A DNA stretch of 64,000 nucleotides from DASQMT01 sp963839615 (GTDB lineage: Bacteria > Actinomycetota > Thermoleophilia > Solirubrobacterales > Solirubrobacteraceae): positions 62,001 to 126,000 of the forward strand of contig CAWIVY010000004.1 in assembly GCA_963839615.1 (NCBI GenBank), written 5' to 3'. The position numbers were made by a program, and so were the translations under genes. The notes under the pieces were generated by a model. The model made no database searches and was not told where the DNA came from. It saw only the letters and a list, made by a program, of their open reading frames with translations. Positions 15,701 through 23,358 of the stretch are shown one piece after another. Position 1 is the stretch's first letter. The number at the start of each line of letters is the position of its first letter.

Positions 15701-16728
15701 CCGGCGCGGTCAAGGGCTTCAAGAAGACGTTCGGCGGCGCGATCGGGTGGGCGAAGGGGAAGTACGAGAAAGGGAAGCAGTGGGCCAAGGGCAAGGTCGA
15801 GGCCGGCAAGCAGTACGTGAAAGGCAAGGCGCAAGGCCTCAAGGACAAGGTGACGGGCAATCGGCCTGAGGACGATGACCTCGAAGAGGACCCGCGAACC
15901 AAGGCGGGTGCCGTGCTGGCCGACCGGCTGGGCAAGGAGACCGACGTTGAACATGCCCAGGCCGCGGTCGATCAGGTGCGGGCCGAGCTCGCTGCAAACG
16001 GCCTGCACTCGCTCAAGCTGGGCCCCGAGGATAAGGACGGTTCACGGACGGTTCGGGCGAGCGCCAGCGAGGAGAAGGAGATCATGCGGCTTCAGGGCCG
16101 CAAGGGCGCGCACGTGCACATGAATGCGAGGGTGAAGTTCCAGGGCGACGCGCTCGAAGCGATTCGTGAGGACCGGCCGATGCGGTTCGTCAAGGGCGTT
16201 GCCGACGTGACCGAAGCGGTCCAGCAGACCGAAGCCGGCCTTGGAGCGCGGGATGAGCGGCCTAACTACCCCGTGGGCGGCGCGGCGGCGATCGAGCCGG
16301 AGAAAGGCGCGAGCGCGCTTGAAGTGATCAGCTGGAACCGCGGAATGTGGGTCGATGACTCGAACATGAGCCACGCGGAACGGCAGTTCATCGAGTTCAT
16401 AGACGCGCGCGTGAAGACGGGAAGGGTCGAGAGCATCGAGATCGAGATCAACAAGAGTCCCTGCAGCATCTGCGCTGGTGACCTAGCCGCCTTCGCGGCG
16501 CGGCTAAAGAACCCGCACCGTCCGAAGGACGTGAAGCTGTCGCTGAAGTGGACCGAGCTGTACGAACACCCGAAGATCGGCACCACTCAAGCCGCAATAG
16601 CCCAGCTGTACGACGCTGGGTGGAACGTCGCGGGCGGCAAGAAGGCCAGCGACGCCACGAAGGCACTTAAGGTCGAACTTCTCGAAAGGATCAAGCCCAT
16701 CCGGAGGAAGAAGAAAGCCGCTCCCTGA
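12775..16728 (+). CDS. giant eCIS-associated toxin with C-terminal deaminase domain
   Basis: 1317 aa. Residues 52-65 (LQRRVGNAVVSRFL) repeat the leader motif of the preceding gene. A Pro/Ala-rich disordered stretch runs to about 340, then charged helical coiled segments to about 700. A conserved helical block of roughly 735-1035 (IGFLGKLVDGVKAGLNKFVG; LLNPAAAFIKACKAIYDI; FLASLLGLGGISEKIKSIID) is of the type I know from large eCIS/DUF4157-linked proteins. A Lys-rich linker (WAKGKYEKGKQWAKG) leads to the toxin end. There His1200-Ala-Glu1202 and Pro-Cys1230-x-x-Cys1233 form the zinc site and proton shuttle of the cytidine-deaminase fold. The probable role is to deaminate nucleic acid or nucleotides in a target cell. 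No immunity gene is recognisable next to it. The exact deaminase clade cannot be fixed by eye. Confidence 0.85.
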   Translation: METVRQAETARRPAPTPAPAEPVVTAAPELVQIGPEELAPAGVLTTDRVLDLQRRVGNAVVSRFLEERSASPGAVAFDGAGFGGAAASPTARPARDPGASDASPAVRQAAVEPTADAAATSPDHHDVTGTPVAPASPATDTGAASDRPHAAAIPAGAPDQARGRAAAAIPAPAAQTQGRGADVQRPGTAAAPAAGAADQDEGSQGPRVRVDGRPSAAGSAPAGKRVEPHEDPGFQSMKARAQQAGAGAKAHAPAGAGAAAAQAASAPPAGDVASQAGAAQVEEMAQQQPGTFDRATFIAAVKRAVDAAAPKTLEEADDFKSSGKAGRVKDEVAGLVKGGKKESEKDIKQATEAPPDTSKAQPKLVRPMPGEDPGRPPAAVGAAAAMPAPRAPAETDLSAGPAQVDAQMAEAEVTEPQLAKANEPEFTAAVAARRAAKEHAVTAPIEARKQEQDVLASSRSDAEGAAADQLAGMHGAKVKAFAKALGAKTEAKGADEGKRAKVASELQAIYDKTKAEVTAILAGLDGKVDAAFTAGEQAARQQFEDYVETQMAAYKDRRYSGATGALRWAKDLFFSLPDEVNVFYEQGRLGYLKAMDGVIGQVADLVGAELGAARARIAAGRAEIRKYVTGLAPDLRDVGRDAERKLDSQFDELAADVDSKQNELVDSLAQKYVAARDAVDARIEELKQANRGLVDRATDAIGGVVKTILKLKDMLRGVLAKSGDVIRGIIADPIGFLGKLVDGVKAGLNKFVGKIGTHLKSAFTDWLFGALAGAGIKLPEKLDLAGMLDLTMQVLGLTYQSIRARVVKLVGAPVVERMEQVVDVFKTLATKGVGGLWEWIKDKLANLEEMVFGQIKEFLIEKVIKGGITWIISLLNPAAAFIKACKAIYDIIMWIVERGAQLMEFVSAVLDSIGAIVKGNISIVADKVEGALAKALPVAISFLASLLGLGGISEKIKSIIDAVRKPIGKAVDWVITGAVKGFKKTFGGAIGWAKGKYEKGKQWAKGKVEAGKQYVKGKAQGLKDKVTGNRPEDDDLEEDPRTKAGAVLADRLGKETDVEHAQAAVDQVRAELAANGLHSLKLGPEDKDGSRTVRASASEEKEIMRLQGRKGAHVHMNARVKFQGDALEAIREDRPMRFVKGVADVTEAVQQTEAGLGARDERPNYPVGGAAAIEPEKGASALEVISWNRGMWVDDSNMSHAERQFIEFIDARVKTGRVESIEIEINKSPCSICAGDLAAFAARLKNPHRPKDVKLSLKWTELYEHPKIGTTQAAIAQLYDAGWNVAGGKKASDATKALKVELLERIKPIRRKKKAAP

Positions 16729-16852
16729 CTTCGAGTCGCTGTGCGCGCTCCTGAGAGATGAACTTCGCGCGGTGCCGCCGGCGAGGGGCGGATTGAGCAG
16801 ATCGGACTGAAGTGTGGCGTTCTCAGGCGTCGCCCGCCGTCGTCGTGTTTAC

Positions 16853-17164
16853 GGGTCCGCGTACTGACGCAGCAGCGATCTGTCCCAGTGGCAATTCTCC
16901 GCCCCGCCCGCGGGAGCAACCGTAAACGCGGTGTCGGAAGCCGCAGCAGAACGTGTTCACAGCGACAGCACTAACGGGCGCACCACGCCCCATATGGGCA
17001 ACTCGAACCAGATCCGTCAGGACAACCAACTGTGTCCGCTTTCGACTTAGGCGCGCGTGTCTCTGTACCGGAAATTGTGTCTTGAATGAACCGGTTTGTG
17101 TCTGGCTTGCAACAGCTAGACGTGCGTGAAATCGTCTCGCCGACCACCCCGCACAGTTGTACTT
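16853..17164. repeat. non-coding element, copy A
   Basis: About 310 bp whose order of sequence blocks matches copy B at 22566-22891 in the same orientation. Shared blocks include GGTCCGCG-ACTGACGC near the left end, a GCCCCATA-GGGCA-CTCGAA block in the middle, TACCGGAAATTG and GATGAACCGGTT-type blocks, and AGTTGTACTT at the right end. Identity is high in blocks and low between them, as in a structured RNA or regulatory element. It lies between the toxin gene and the 17304 gene, in a 575-bp stretch (16729-17303) that holds no gene. Confidence 0.65.
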
Positions 17165-17303
17165 GTCAACCGATGTGTCTAATTGCGGTCTATAGGGCTT
17201 CGCCCGCCGGGTGAATCGTGCACGCGTGCCATAGGGACTTCTGTCAACGCGCGGAGTATTTGAACTGGGATCCGACTGGGTTTGTCGAGAGGGGACCAGA
17301 ACC

Positions 17304-17714
17304 GTGACCGGACGCGCGCGGATCGTAGGAGGGAGCGCGGCTGTCCTCGTTGCCTTCGGCGCCTCATACCTCCTGAGCCAGGTAGCTTTCGACAGTGACC
17401 CGCAAGCGGTCCCGCCCCGTCAAACCGCGTTCCCCGCTGAGGCGCTGCCGAGCTCGACGCCGCCGGTTGTGCCGAGCATCACACTCGATGAGTCGCCATT
17501 GCCGGAGCTCGAGACCCCCACGCCGACCCCCAAAGCGACGCAGACCGCCAGCCCGACGCAAAGCGCCGATCCAACCGCCACGGCAACCCAGCAACCCAAC
17601 CCCACTGCAACGGCGCCTCCGACCGACGATGGCGGCGGAGGCGGAGGCGGAGGCGGAGGCGGTGCCGGAGGCGGCGGCGGTGGCGTCGGCGGTGGCGGTG
17701 GCGGAGAAGGCTGA
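17304..17714 (+). CDS. membrane-anchored Pro/Thr- and Gly-rich small protein
   Basis: 136 aa from GTG, with a purine-rich GAGAGGGGA upstream. A single N-terminal hydrophobic segment (residues 8-27, VGGSAAVLVAFGASYLLSQV) would act as a signal anchor. It is followed by a Pro/Thr/Ser linker with TPTPKATQTASPTQS-type repeats and a tail of almost pure glycine. There is no enzymatic domain. Such architecture suits a cell-surface spacer. The high repeat content makes exact boundaries and reality less certain than for its neighbours. Confidence 0.55.
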   Translation: MTGRARIVGGSAAVLVAFGASYLLSQVAFDSDPQAVPPRQTAFPAEALPSSTPPVVPSITLDESPLPELETPTPTPKATQTASPTQSADPTATATQQPNPTATAPPTDDGGGGGGGGGGGAGGGGGGVGGGGGGEG

Positions 17715-17759
17715 CTCGGGCACTCCCAGCAAGACCTCGTCGACCGCCCTCGAGGACGT

Positions 17760-19607
17760 TCAGCAGCGACGCGGACGCCCGCCGCCCTCCGGTATGCAGC
17801 GCTCGCGCGAGGCCGGATCCTTCGCTCGCCCGAGGATCGTGTAGCGCTTCATCACGCCGATGAAACCGGGCAAAGTGACTCGGACCGCGACCTTCGCTCT
17901 GCGCTTCAGGCGGGCCTTGGCGAGCTTGCCGAGCACGGACAGCGTCGGACGCGCGCGCTTTGCCTCGATGGTGCGCTTCGCGAACGGGCAGCCGCGCCCG
18001 TCGCACCGCACTACGATGCGCGCGCCTGCGGGCACCCGCTCGACGGTGAGCTTCGTAAAGCGGAACGGAGCGAACGCCCAGCGGGCGGAGACGTCGGCGT
18101 CCAACTTCGGAAATGGCGCGGGCCCGCCCAGGCAATCCTCGTCGACCGCATTGCCGGGGAGGTCGACCGCTCCGGGATGGACGCGCGGGTCGCGGTCATC
18201 GCAGTCGCCCGGTACCGTGAACGTGTCGTCGTCACGGTCGAGGTCGACGCCGAAGATCCGATCGCAGTCCTCGTCGACTGCGTTGTCGAGCACCTCGCTC
18301 GCGCCCGGGTGGATCGCGGCGTCGGCGTCATTGCAGTCGACGTCGGCGCGGTAAGAGTCGCCATCGGCGTCGGCCGCGAGAATGCTCCAGCCGCGGCGCA
18401 CCGTCGGACCCGCGTTCCCCGCTTGGTCAACGGCGCGCACGTCAAGCGTGTGCGGACCGACGGCGAGTGGCGCGGTGGTGAACGGGTTCTCGCACGGCGA
18501 CAGCGGGCCCTCGTCCTGGTCGATCCGGCACTCGAGCCGCAGGTCCTCCGGGGCTGAGATGTTGTCGGCCGCGGCGAACACGAACGTCGTGCTCGGCGTG
18601 GTGAGCATCGAACTCTCCACCGGCTCGGCGACCGCGACCGTCGGCGCCGTGGTATCAACCGTCCACGTGTGGGTCGAGGGCGAGGGATCGGAGAAACGCC
18701 CGTTGACCGCGTAGACGTTGAGCGTGTATTGGCCGTCGGGCCGGAGCGGGGGCGTCGTGAACGGCGAGCCGCACTGCGCCCAGCCGAGCACGCTGGGGAT
18801 CTCGCAGTTGAAACTCGTGCCCCCCGCGGTCGCGAACAGGAAGTGCGGCGCAAAATTCGAGTCGAACGCGGGGGGCGCCTCGGCGATGCTCGTCTGGACG
18901 ACCGCGACATCGTCGGTGACGGCGCGCGAGTTGTCGAAGTAGTCGGTCACTGTGAAGCGGAAGCGGTACAGCCCGCCCGGTAGTCCCGCGTAGGTCTGGC
19001 TGCGTGGCTCCGTCCCGTGAGCCGATCCCTCGCACGCCTCGGCGCGGACGGTCTCCCCGGACTGCAGCTCGAGACGGCACGCCACGGACTTGACGCCCTC
19101 GTCGACCGCGAACTGGAACGACGCGGATGAATCCGTCGTCGACGAGCCCGTCACGGAGGCCGCCGGCGCCTCGGTGCGCTTGAAGTACGCAGTCGCCGGA
19201 CGATCTACGAAGGCGGCCTGGCGGCCGCGGATCGTGCAGTTGTTGCCGTCGATGGCGTTGCAACTCGTGAAATGGAGTGTCTCCCAGCGGTCGAACTGCC
19301 AGCCGGCCGCCGGGGTCGCGGTGAAGGTCTCCTCAGGCACGCCGCAGCCGAACCCGATATCGCACAGCGACCACTGCTGGTCCGGGCAGTCCTTCCAAAC
19401 GTTGGGATCGGGGTCGTCATGCGAGCACGAGAAACCGTCGGGACCGGTCACCGAGCCCTTGCCGGAAATCGTGATCTCGACCTCCATGGTTGCCGCCGCG
19501 GCGGGAGCTGGCGCGAGGGCGGCACAGGCGAGGACGCCGATCGTGATCGCGAGCACGTAGAGCGGGCGGCGACCCTGCGGTCGCGGGCACAGCGGTCCGG
19601 GACGCAT
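17760..19607 (-). CDS. large secreted protein with InlB-like and MopE-type metal-binding repeats
   Basis: 615 aa. A signal peptide lies within residues 15-39 (hydrophobic LYVLAITIGVLACAALAPAP then AAAA). An N-terminal divergent InlB B-repeat-like unit (ISGKGSVTGPDG ... AAGWQFDRWE) is followed by several Ig-like modules with paired cysteines. Two MopE-type motifs lie near 425-485 (DCNDADAAIHPGASEVLDNA then VDEDCD; DCDDRDPRVHPGAVDLPGNA then VDEDC). These are the putative metal-binding repeats named after the MopE copper-binding protein. A basic C-terminal domain (VPAGARIVVRCDGRGCPF) recurs in the next gene. Likely a cell-surface or released protein; ligand unknown. Confidence 0.8.
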   Translation of the reverse strand: MRPGPLCPRPQGRRPLYVLAITIGVLACAALAPAPAAAATMEVEITISGKGSVTGPDGFSCSHDDPDPNVWKDCPDQQWSLCDIGFGCGVPEETFTATPAAGWQFDRWETLHFTSCNAIDGNNCTIRGRQAAFVDRPATAYFKRTEAPAASVTGSSTTDSSASFQFAVDEGVKSVACRLELQSGETVRAEACEGSAHGTEPRSQTYAGLPGGLYRFRFTVTDYFDNSRAVTDDVAVVQTSIAEAPPAFDSNFAPHFLFATAGGTSFNCEIPSVLGWAQCGSPFTTPPLRPDGQYTLNVYAVNGRFSDPSPSTHTWTVDTTAPTVAVAEPVESSMLTTPSTTFVFAAADNISAPEDLRLECRIDQDEGPLSPCENPFTTAPLAVGPHTLDVRAVDQAGNAGPTVRRGWSILAADADGDSYRADVDCNDADAAIHPGASEVLDNAVDEDCDRIFGVDLDRDDDTFTVPGDCDDRDPRVHPGAVDLPGNAVDEDCLGGPAPFPKLDADVSARWAFAPFRFTKLTVERVPAGARIVVRCDGRGCPFAKRTIEAKRARPTLSVLGKLAKARLKRRAKVAVRVTLPGFIGVMKRYTILGRAKDPASRERCIPEGGGRPRRC

Positions 19608-19756
19608 GGCTATGAGACTCGCGGCGAGCCGCCGTATTCGTCAAGCCACGCCGTCGCCCGCGCGCCGTGCGGGAATTCACTGGAAAGCCGGATGTTCATG
19701 GGCGGACCGGTGGGGGGAACGCGCAAGACGCCGGGGCGCGCGCGGACACAGGCTGA

Positions 19757-22543
19757 TCAGCAGTCGCCGGGCTTTTTTGCGCCGGGCCGGATGCAGAGCT
19801 GGCGACGTACCGGGTGCTTTCCGGCGCGCGTCCTGAGCCGGCTGACTCGCCCGATCGTCAGCGGCGCGGTCGCCCGGATCTCGATCGTCACCCGGCCGCC
19901 GAACTTGCGCTTCTTGAACGCCTTGGTGAGGTTCAGATTGCGCCTGGCCTTCGTGATGTTGCGGCGCACGCGCGTGAACGGGCACGCTCGTCGGAAGCGC
20001 CTCCCCTTCGGTTTCTTGCAAGTCATCCGCACGGTGGTGCCGGCAGGGACGTTGCGGACGGTGGCTGCGACGATCTGGGTACGGGACCCCACGAGGTTGT
20101 ACGCGACGCTGATCGTGGCGGCGATGACCGGGAAGTCGGGCTTGTCGTCGTCGCAGTTCTCGTCCACGGCGTTGCCGGGGATCTCGATCGCGCCTGGCTT
20201 GATCTTCGGGTCGGCGTCGTCGCAGTCGGCCGGCCGGACCTGCCCGTCTTTGTCGCGGTCGAAGTCGATCGCGTCGACCCCGTCGCAGTCCTCGTCGACC
20301 CCGTTCTCCGGCGTCTCGGGCGCGCCCGGCCGGATGTTCGGGTTCGCGTCGTTGCAGTCGGTGCTCGGGCCGGTGCCGGAGATGAACCCGTCCGCGTCGG
20401 CGTCGGCCGCGTTCACCTCGCAGCCGGTGAGCGTGTCGGCCGCGTCGTACTCCGAGTGGTCGTCGGTGCCGTCGCCGCAGTCGACGGTCTCGCCGGCGCC
20501 GTCGAGAGCCTTGAGGAGATCGTTCCCGACGCCGCCCCGGAGCGTGTCGATGCCGCCGAGGCCGGTGATCGTGTCGTTGCCGCCGCCGCCGTCGATCGTG
20601 TTCGGTCCGTCGTTGCCGGTCAGGGTGTCGCCCCCGGCGCCGCCGAGGACGTTCTCGACGTCGGTGCCGATCGCATCGTTCTCTCCCCCCACGCCGTCGT
20701 TGGCCGTGCCGTCGAGCGTGACCGTCAGCGCGTCGGCCGCCGCGCGTTCGGTATAGGAGGCCGTGTCGGCTCCGGCGCCGCCCTGCAGGTTGTCGGTGCC
20801 GCTACCGCCCCGGAGGGTGTCGTCTCCGCTGCCGCCAATGAGCGTGTTCGCGGCCGCGTCTCCGACCAGCGTGTCCGCATGCGGTGTTCCGACGACGGTC
20901 TCCACGGCGCTGACGCTGTCGCGCGCGCCGCCGCCACCCACGTCGAACGCCGACCCGTCGTCGCCCGCCACGCTTCCCACCGTGACCGTGACGCCCGCGG
21001 TGCGGCCTGCCTCGGTGTATGTCGTCGTGTCCGACCCGGCCCCCCCGTTGATCGTGTCGGCGTTCGGCCCGCCGACGAGCGTGTCGCCGGCCGTGCCGCC
21101 GGTCAGCGTGTCGTCCCCAGCGTTCCCCACGAGGTTCACGGCGGGGGCGATGGTCGACAGGGTGTCGTTGCCTGCGCCGCCAAGGATCCTCTCGACGTCG
21201 ACGACGTTGTCGCCTGTCCCGTCGTCCGTTCCGCCGTCGGGGCCTCCGCCGCCGATCGTCACTGTGACGGGATTCGTCCGGGCGCTGTAGTCGGCGGTGT
21301 CCGCATCGGCCCCCCCGGTCATGCCGTCGGCACCCCCGCCGCCCTCGAGGCCGTCGTTTCCGGCACCGCCGTTGAGCGAGTCGTTGCCTGCGCCGCCGCG
21401 CAGCGTGTCGGCGTCCGCCATGCCATTGAGGGCGTCGTTCCCAGCGGCTCCCTCGAGCGTGTCGATCCCGCCGCCACCGTCCAGGGTGTTGCCCTGGGCG
21501 TCACCGGTGATCGTGTCCCCCGATGCCGTGCCGGTGACGCGCTCGAAGCCGACTGCGTCCTCGCTGTCTTCGCTTGCTCCGCCGTCACCGGTTGAGGTAG
21601 CGAGATTGACCGTGACGGCCCCCGCCCGGTTGGCCTCGTCGTAGAGGATCCGGTCGGCCGTTCCGTCGCCACCGTTGACCGAGTCGTTCTCGGGACCTCC
21701 GGTGATGGTGTCGTTGTCGGTCCCGCCGTCGATGCGGTCCTCGCCGTCGTTGCCCTGGATCGTGTCGTTACCCGCGACGCCGCGCAGCTCCGAGTCGTTC
21801 CCGTCGCCGCCGGTGATGACGTCGTTGCCCGGGCCGCCGGAGATGCGGTCGTCGCCCGTGCTGCCCGAGAGGGACGGGTCGTCACCGCCCTCCCCGTCGA
21901 TCGTGTCGTTGCCGGAGTCGCCGGAGATCGTGTCGTCGCCGTCCACAGCGGTACCGCCGTTGTCGTCGCCGACAACAACGAGATCGTTGCCGCCGTCGGC
22001 CGTGATCTTGTCGCTGCCCGAGCCGCCCTGGAGCCGCACATCGGCAAGATCGGAGCCGTTGATCGTGTCATTCCCGGCGCCGCCGCGGAAGTCCACCGGG
22101 ATGTCGAAGCAGCCGAAACATTCGACGAAGATCGGGTCTCCCTCGTCCCAGATGATCGTCTCGTCGCCCAGCCCGCCGAATCCCTCCACCTCGGTGATGT
22201 TGCCGTTCGCCGAGTCGTACTCGCATTCGACCGCGCCATCCTCGTAGTTCCCACAGTCAGGGTCAGCGGACCCGGCCACGGCGATCGGCGTCGGGCTCTC
22301 GAACCGCACCACGGAATCTCCGACAACGGAAAAAAGGCCGATGTTCGCCGAGATCGTCACCGACTCAGGCGGCTGGACGCGTTGCAGAAGCAGACTGTCG
22401 ACCCACCGGTAGACGACAGGCGTTGGGTCGCTGCCGGTGGGGTCGGGGTCGCCGTCCGTCAGGCTGATCGTCCCGCTCGCGTGAGCGGTCGTGGGTGCCA
22501 GCAGAACGAGGGCAAGCGACAAGATCCGGATCACGGCGCGCAT
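19757..22543 (-). CDS. giant secreted RTX-repeat protein with MopE-type tail
   Basis: 928 aa. ATG 22543 is preferred over an in-frame GTG upstream, as GGGGAG lies 6 nt before it and the signal peptide (AVIRILSLALVLLAPTTAHA) follows at once. After a unique region to about 130, dozens of GGxGxDxx nonapeptides (GGAGNDTINGSD, GDAGDDTLTGG and variants) run to about 700, interleaved with short beta segments such as PVTVTIGGGGPDGG. Two MopE-type DCNDANPNIRPGAPETPENG / DCDDADPKIKPGAIEIPGNA motifs follow. The C-terminal basic domain with VPAGTTVRMTCKKPKG matches that of the neighbouring 615-aa protein. It would fold in calcium outside the cell. Copy B of the non-coding element begins 23 bp upstream of its start. 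Confidence 0.85.
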   Translation of the reverse strand: MRAVIRILSLALVLLAPTTAHASGTISLTDGDPDPTGSDPTPVVYRWVDSLLLQRVQPPESVTISANIGLFSVVGDSVVRFESPTPIAVAGSADPDCGNYEDGAVECEYDSANGNITEVEGFGGLGDETIIWDEGDPIFVECFGCFDIPVDFRGGAGNDTINGSDLADVRLQGGSGSDKITADGGNDLVVVGDDNGGTAVDGDDTISGDSGNDTIDGEGGDDPSLSGSTGDDRISGGPGNDVITGGDGNDSELRGVAGNDTIQGNDGEDRIDGGTDNDTITGGPENDSVNGGDGTADRILYDEANRAGAVTVNLATSTGDGGASEDSEDAVGFERVTGTASGDTITGDAQGNTLDGGGGIDTLEGAAGNDALNGMADADTLRGGAGNDSLNGGAGNDGLEGGGGADGMTGGADADTADYSARTNPVTVTIGGGGPDGGTDDGTGDNVVDVERILGGAGNDTLSTIAPAVNLVGNAGDDTLTGGTAGDTLVGGPNADTINGGAGSDTTTYTEAGRTAGVTVTVGSVAGDDGSAFDVGGGGARDSVSAVETVVGTPHADTLVGDAAANTLIGGSGDDTLRGGSGTDNLQGGAGADTASYTERAAADALTVTLDGTANDGVGGENDAIGTDVENVLGGAGGDTLTGNDGPNTIDGGGGNDTITGLGGIDTLRGGVGNDLLKALDGAGETVDCGDGTDDHSEYDAADTLTGCEVNAADADADGFISGTGPSTDCNDANPNIRPGAPETPENGVDEDCDGVDAIDFDRDKDGQVRPADCDDADPKIKPGAIEIPGNAVDENCDDDKPDFPVIAATISVAYNLVGSRTQIVAATVRNVPAGTTVRMTCKKPKGRRFRRACPFTRVRRNITKARRNLNLTKAFKKRKFGGRVTIEIRATAPLTIGRVSRLRTRAGKHPVRRQLCIRPGAKKPGDC

Positions 22544-22565
22544 GTATCTCCCCTCGCATTTCGCC

Positions 22566-22891
22566 GGTCCGCGCACTGACGCGGCAGCGATCCGCCGGGT
22601 TGGTTAATCGTGGTCGACGCCAGGTGATGGTCGTTCGCACGAGCGACCCCGGATGCGGCGTCTGCAGCCGCGAACAAGGCTGGTACCACCACAGTAACCA
22701 TGGCCGCGCCTCGCCCCATAAGGGCACTCGAACAGATCCCTGAAGGCAACGCAAATGCGTTCGTTATCGGACTTCGTTGCGCGTGCCTGTTCTACCGGAA
22801 ATTGCGCTTTGGATGAACCGGTTCCACGTGGCTTGCGATCGCCGGACATGCCTGAAATTGCCTCGCCTATCACCCCCTGATAGTTGTACTT
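22566..22891. repeat. non-coding element, copy B
   Basis: About 325 bp homologous to copy A at 16853-17164, same orientation. It fills the divergent gap between the RTX gene (minus) and ridA (plus). The best conserved parts are the left 28 bp and the right ~120 bp, including an imperfect ACCGG ... CCGGT pairing. It could be a leader or regulatory RNA for either neighbour. No protein-coding frame is conserved between the copies. Confidence 0.65.
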
Positions 22892-22948
22892 AACGGGTGC
22901 ACCGAGCAGCGACGCTGGCAAGCGACCACTACTAGGTAGGACACGCAC

Positions 22949-23317
22949 ATGAAGCAGCAGGTCGAGGGCACCGAGCCGATCGGCGCGTACTCGCCGGGGA
23001 TCATCGCCGAGGGACGCTTCCTCTACGTCTCCGGCCAGGCGTCGGAGCGCGACGGAGCGCCCGTTCCGTCGACGATCGAGGACGAGACCCGGCTCGCGCT
23101 CGAGAACGTCGGCAGGGTGCTCGAGGCCGCGGGCGCGAGCTTCGCCGACGTCGTGCGCTGCGGCGTGTTCATCACCGATCCCGATCACTTCGGCCCGATG
23201 AACGAGATCTACGGGGAGTTCTTCCCGGAGCCGCGGCCGGCGCGCACGACGGTGGTGTCCGGGCTCGTCGGCGGGATCAAGGTCGAGATCGACTGCGTGG
23301 CGGTGCTGCCGAGCTGA
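22949..23317 (+). CDS. ridA: RidA/YjgF family imine deaminase
   Basis: 122 aa, full length for the family. It shows the usual order of motifs: EPIGAYSPG near the start, LYVSGQ (substrate pocket), a helix with TRLALENVGRVLEAAG, VVRCGVFITD, and a closing region with EPRPARTTVVSGLVGGIKVEIDCVAVLP. The Arg of PARTTV is the residue that binds the substrate carboxylate. RidA hydrolyses reactive enamine/imine intermediates from PLP enzymes and protects the cytosol. The gene appears monocistronic, and its upstream region is occupied by copy B of the non-coding element. Confidence 0.9.
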   Translation: MKQQVEGTEPIGAYSPGIIAEGRFLYVSGQASERDGAPVPSTIEDETRLALENVGRVLEAAGASFADVVRCGVFITDPDHFGPMNEIYGEFFPEPRPARTTVVSGLVGGIKVEIDCVAVLPS

Positions 23318-23358
23318 CTTCGTTGCGGAGCGCAGCGGGCGTGTTAGCGTCCGGCGCG

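Noticed and set aside
13963..16008. A 681-codon open frame on the minus strand opposite the toxin gene
   Set aside because: High GC keeps antisense frames open. Its product is a run of Asp/Leu/Val/Arg shadow residues without motifs, and the plus-strand protein is clearly real.
16823..17029. A 68-aa minus-strand gene within non-coding element A
   Set aside because: The frame is not conserved in copy B and has no ribosome site or recognisable domain.
19272..21595. Long plus-strand frames opposite the two secreted repeat proteins
   Set aside because: They mirror the RTX and MopE codons and have no start context or domain; the minus-strand proteins have signal peptides and known repeats.
19900..22100. 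Short GC-rich tandem repeats possibly representing a DNA repeat array
   Set aside because: They are the degenerate codons of RTX GGxGxD nonapeptides in a single open protein.
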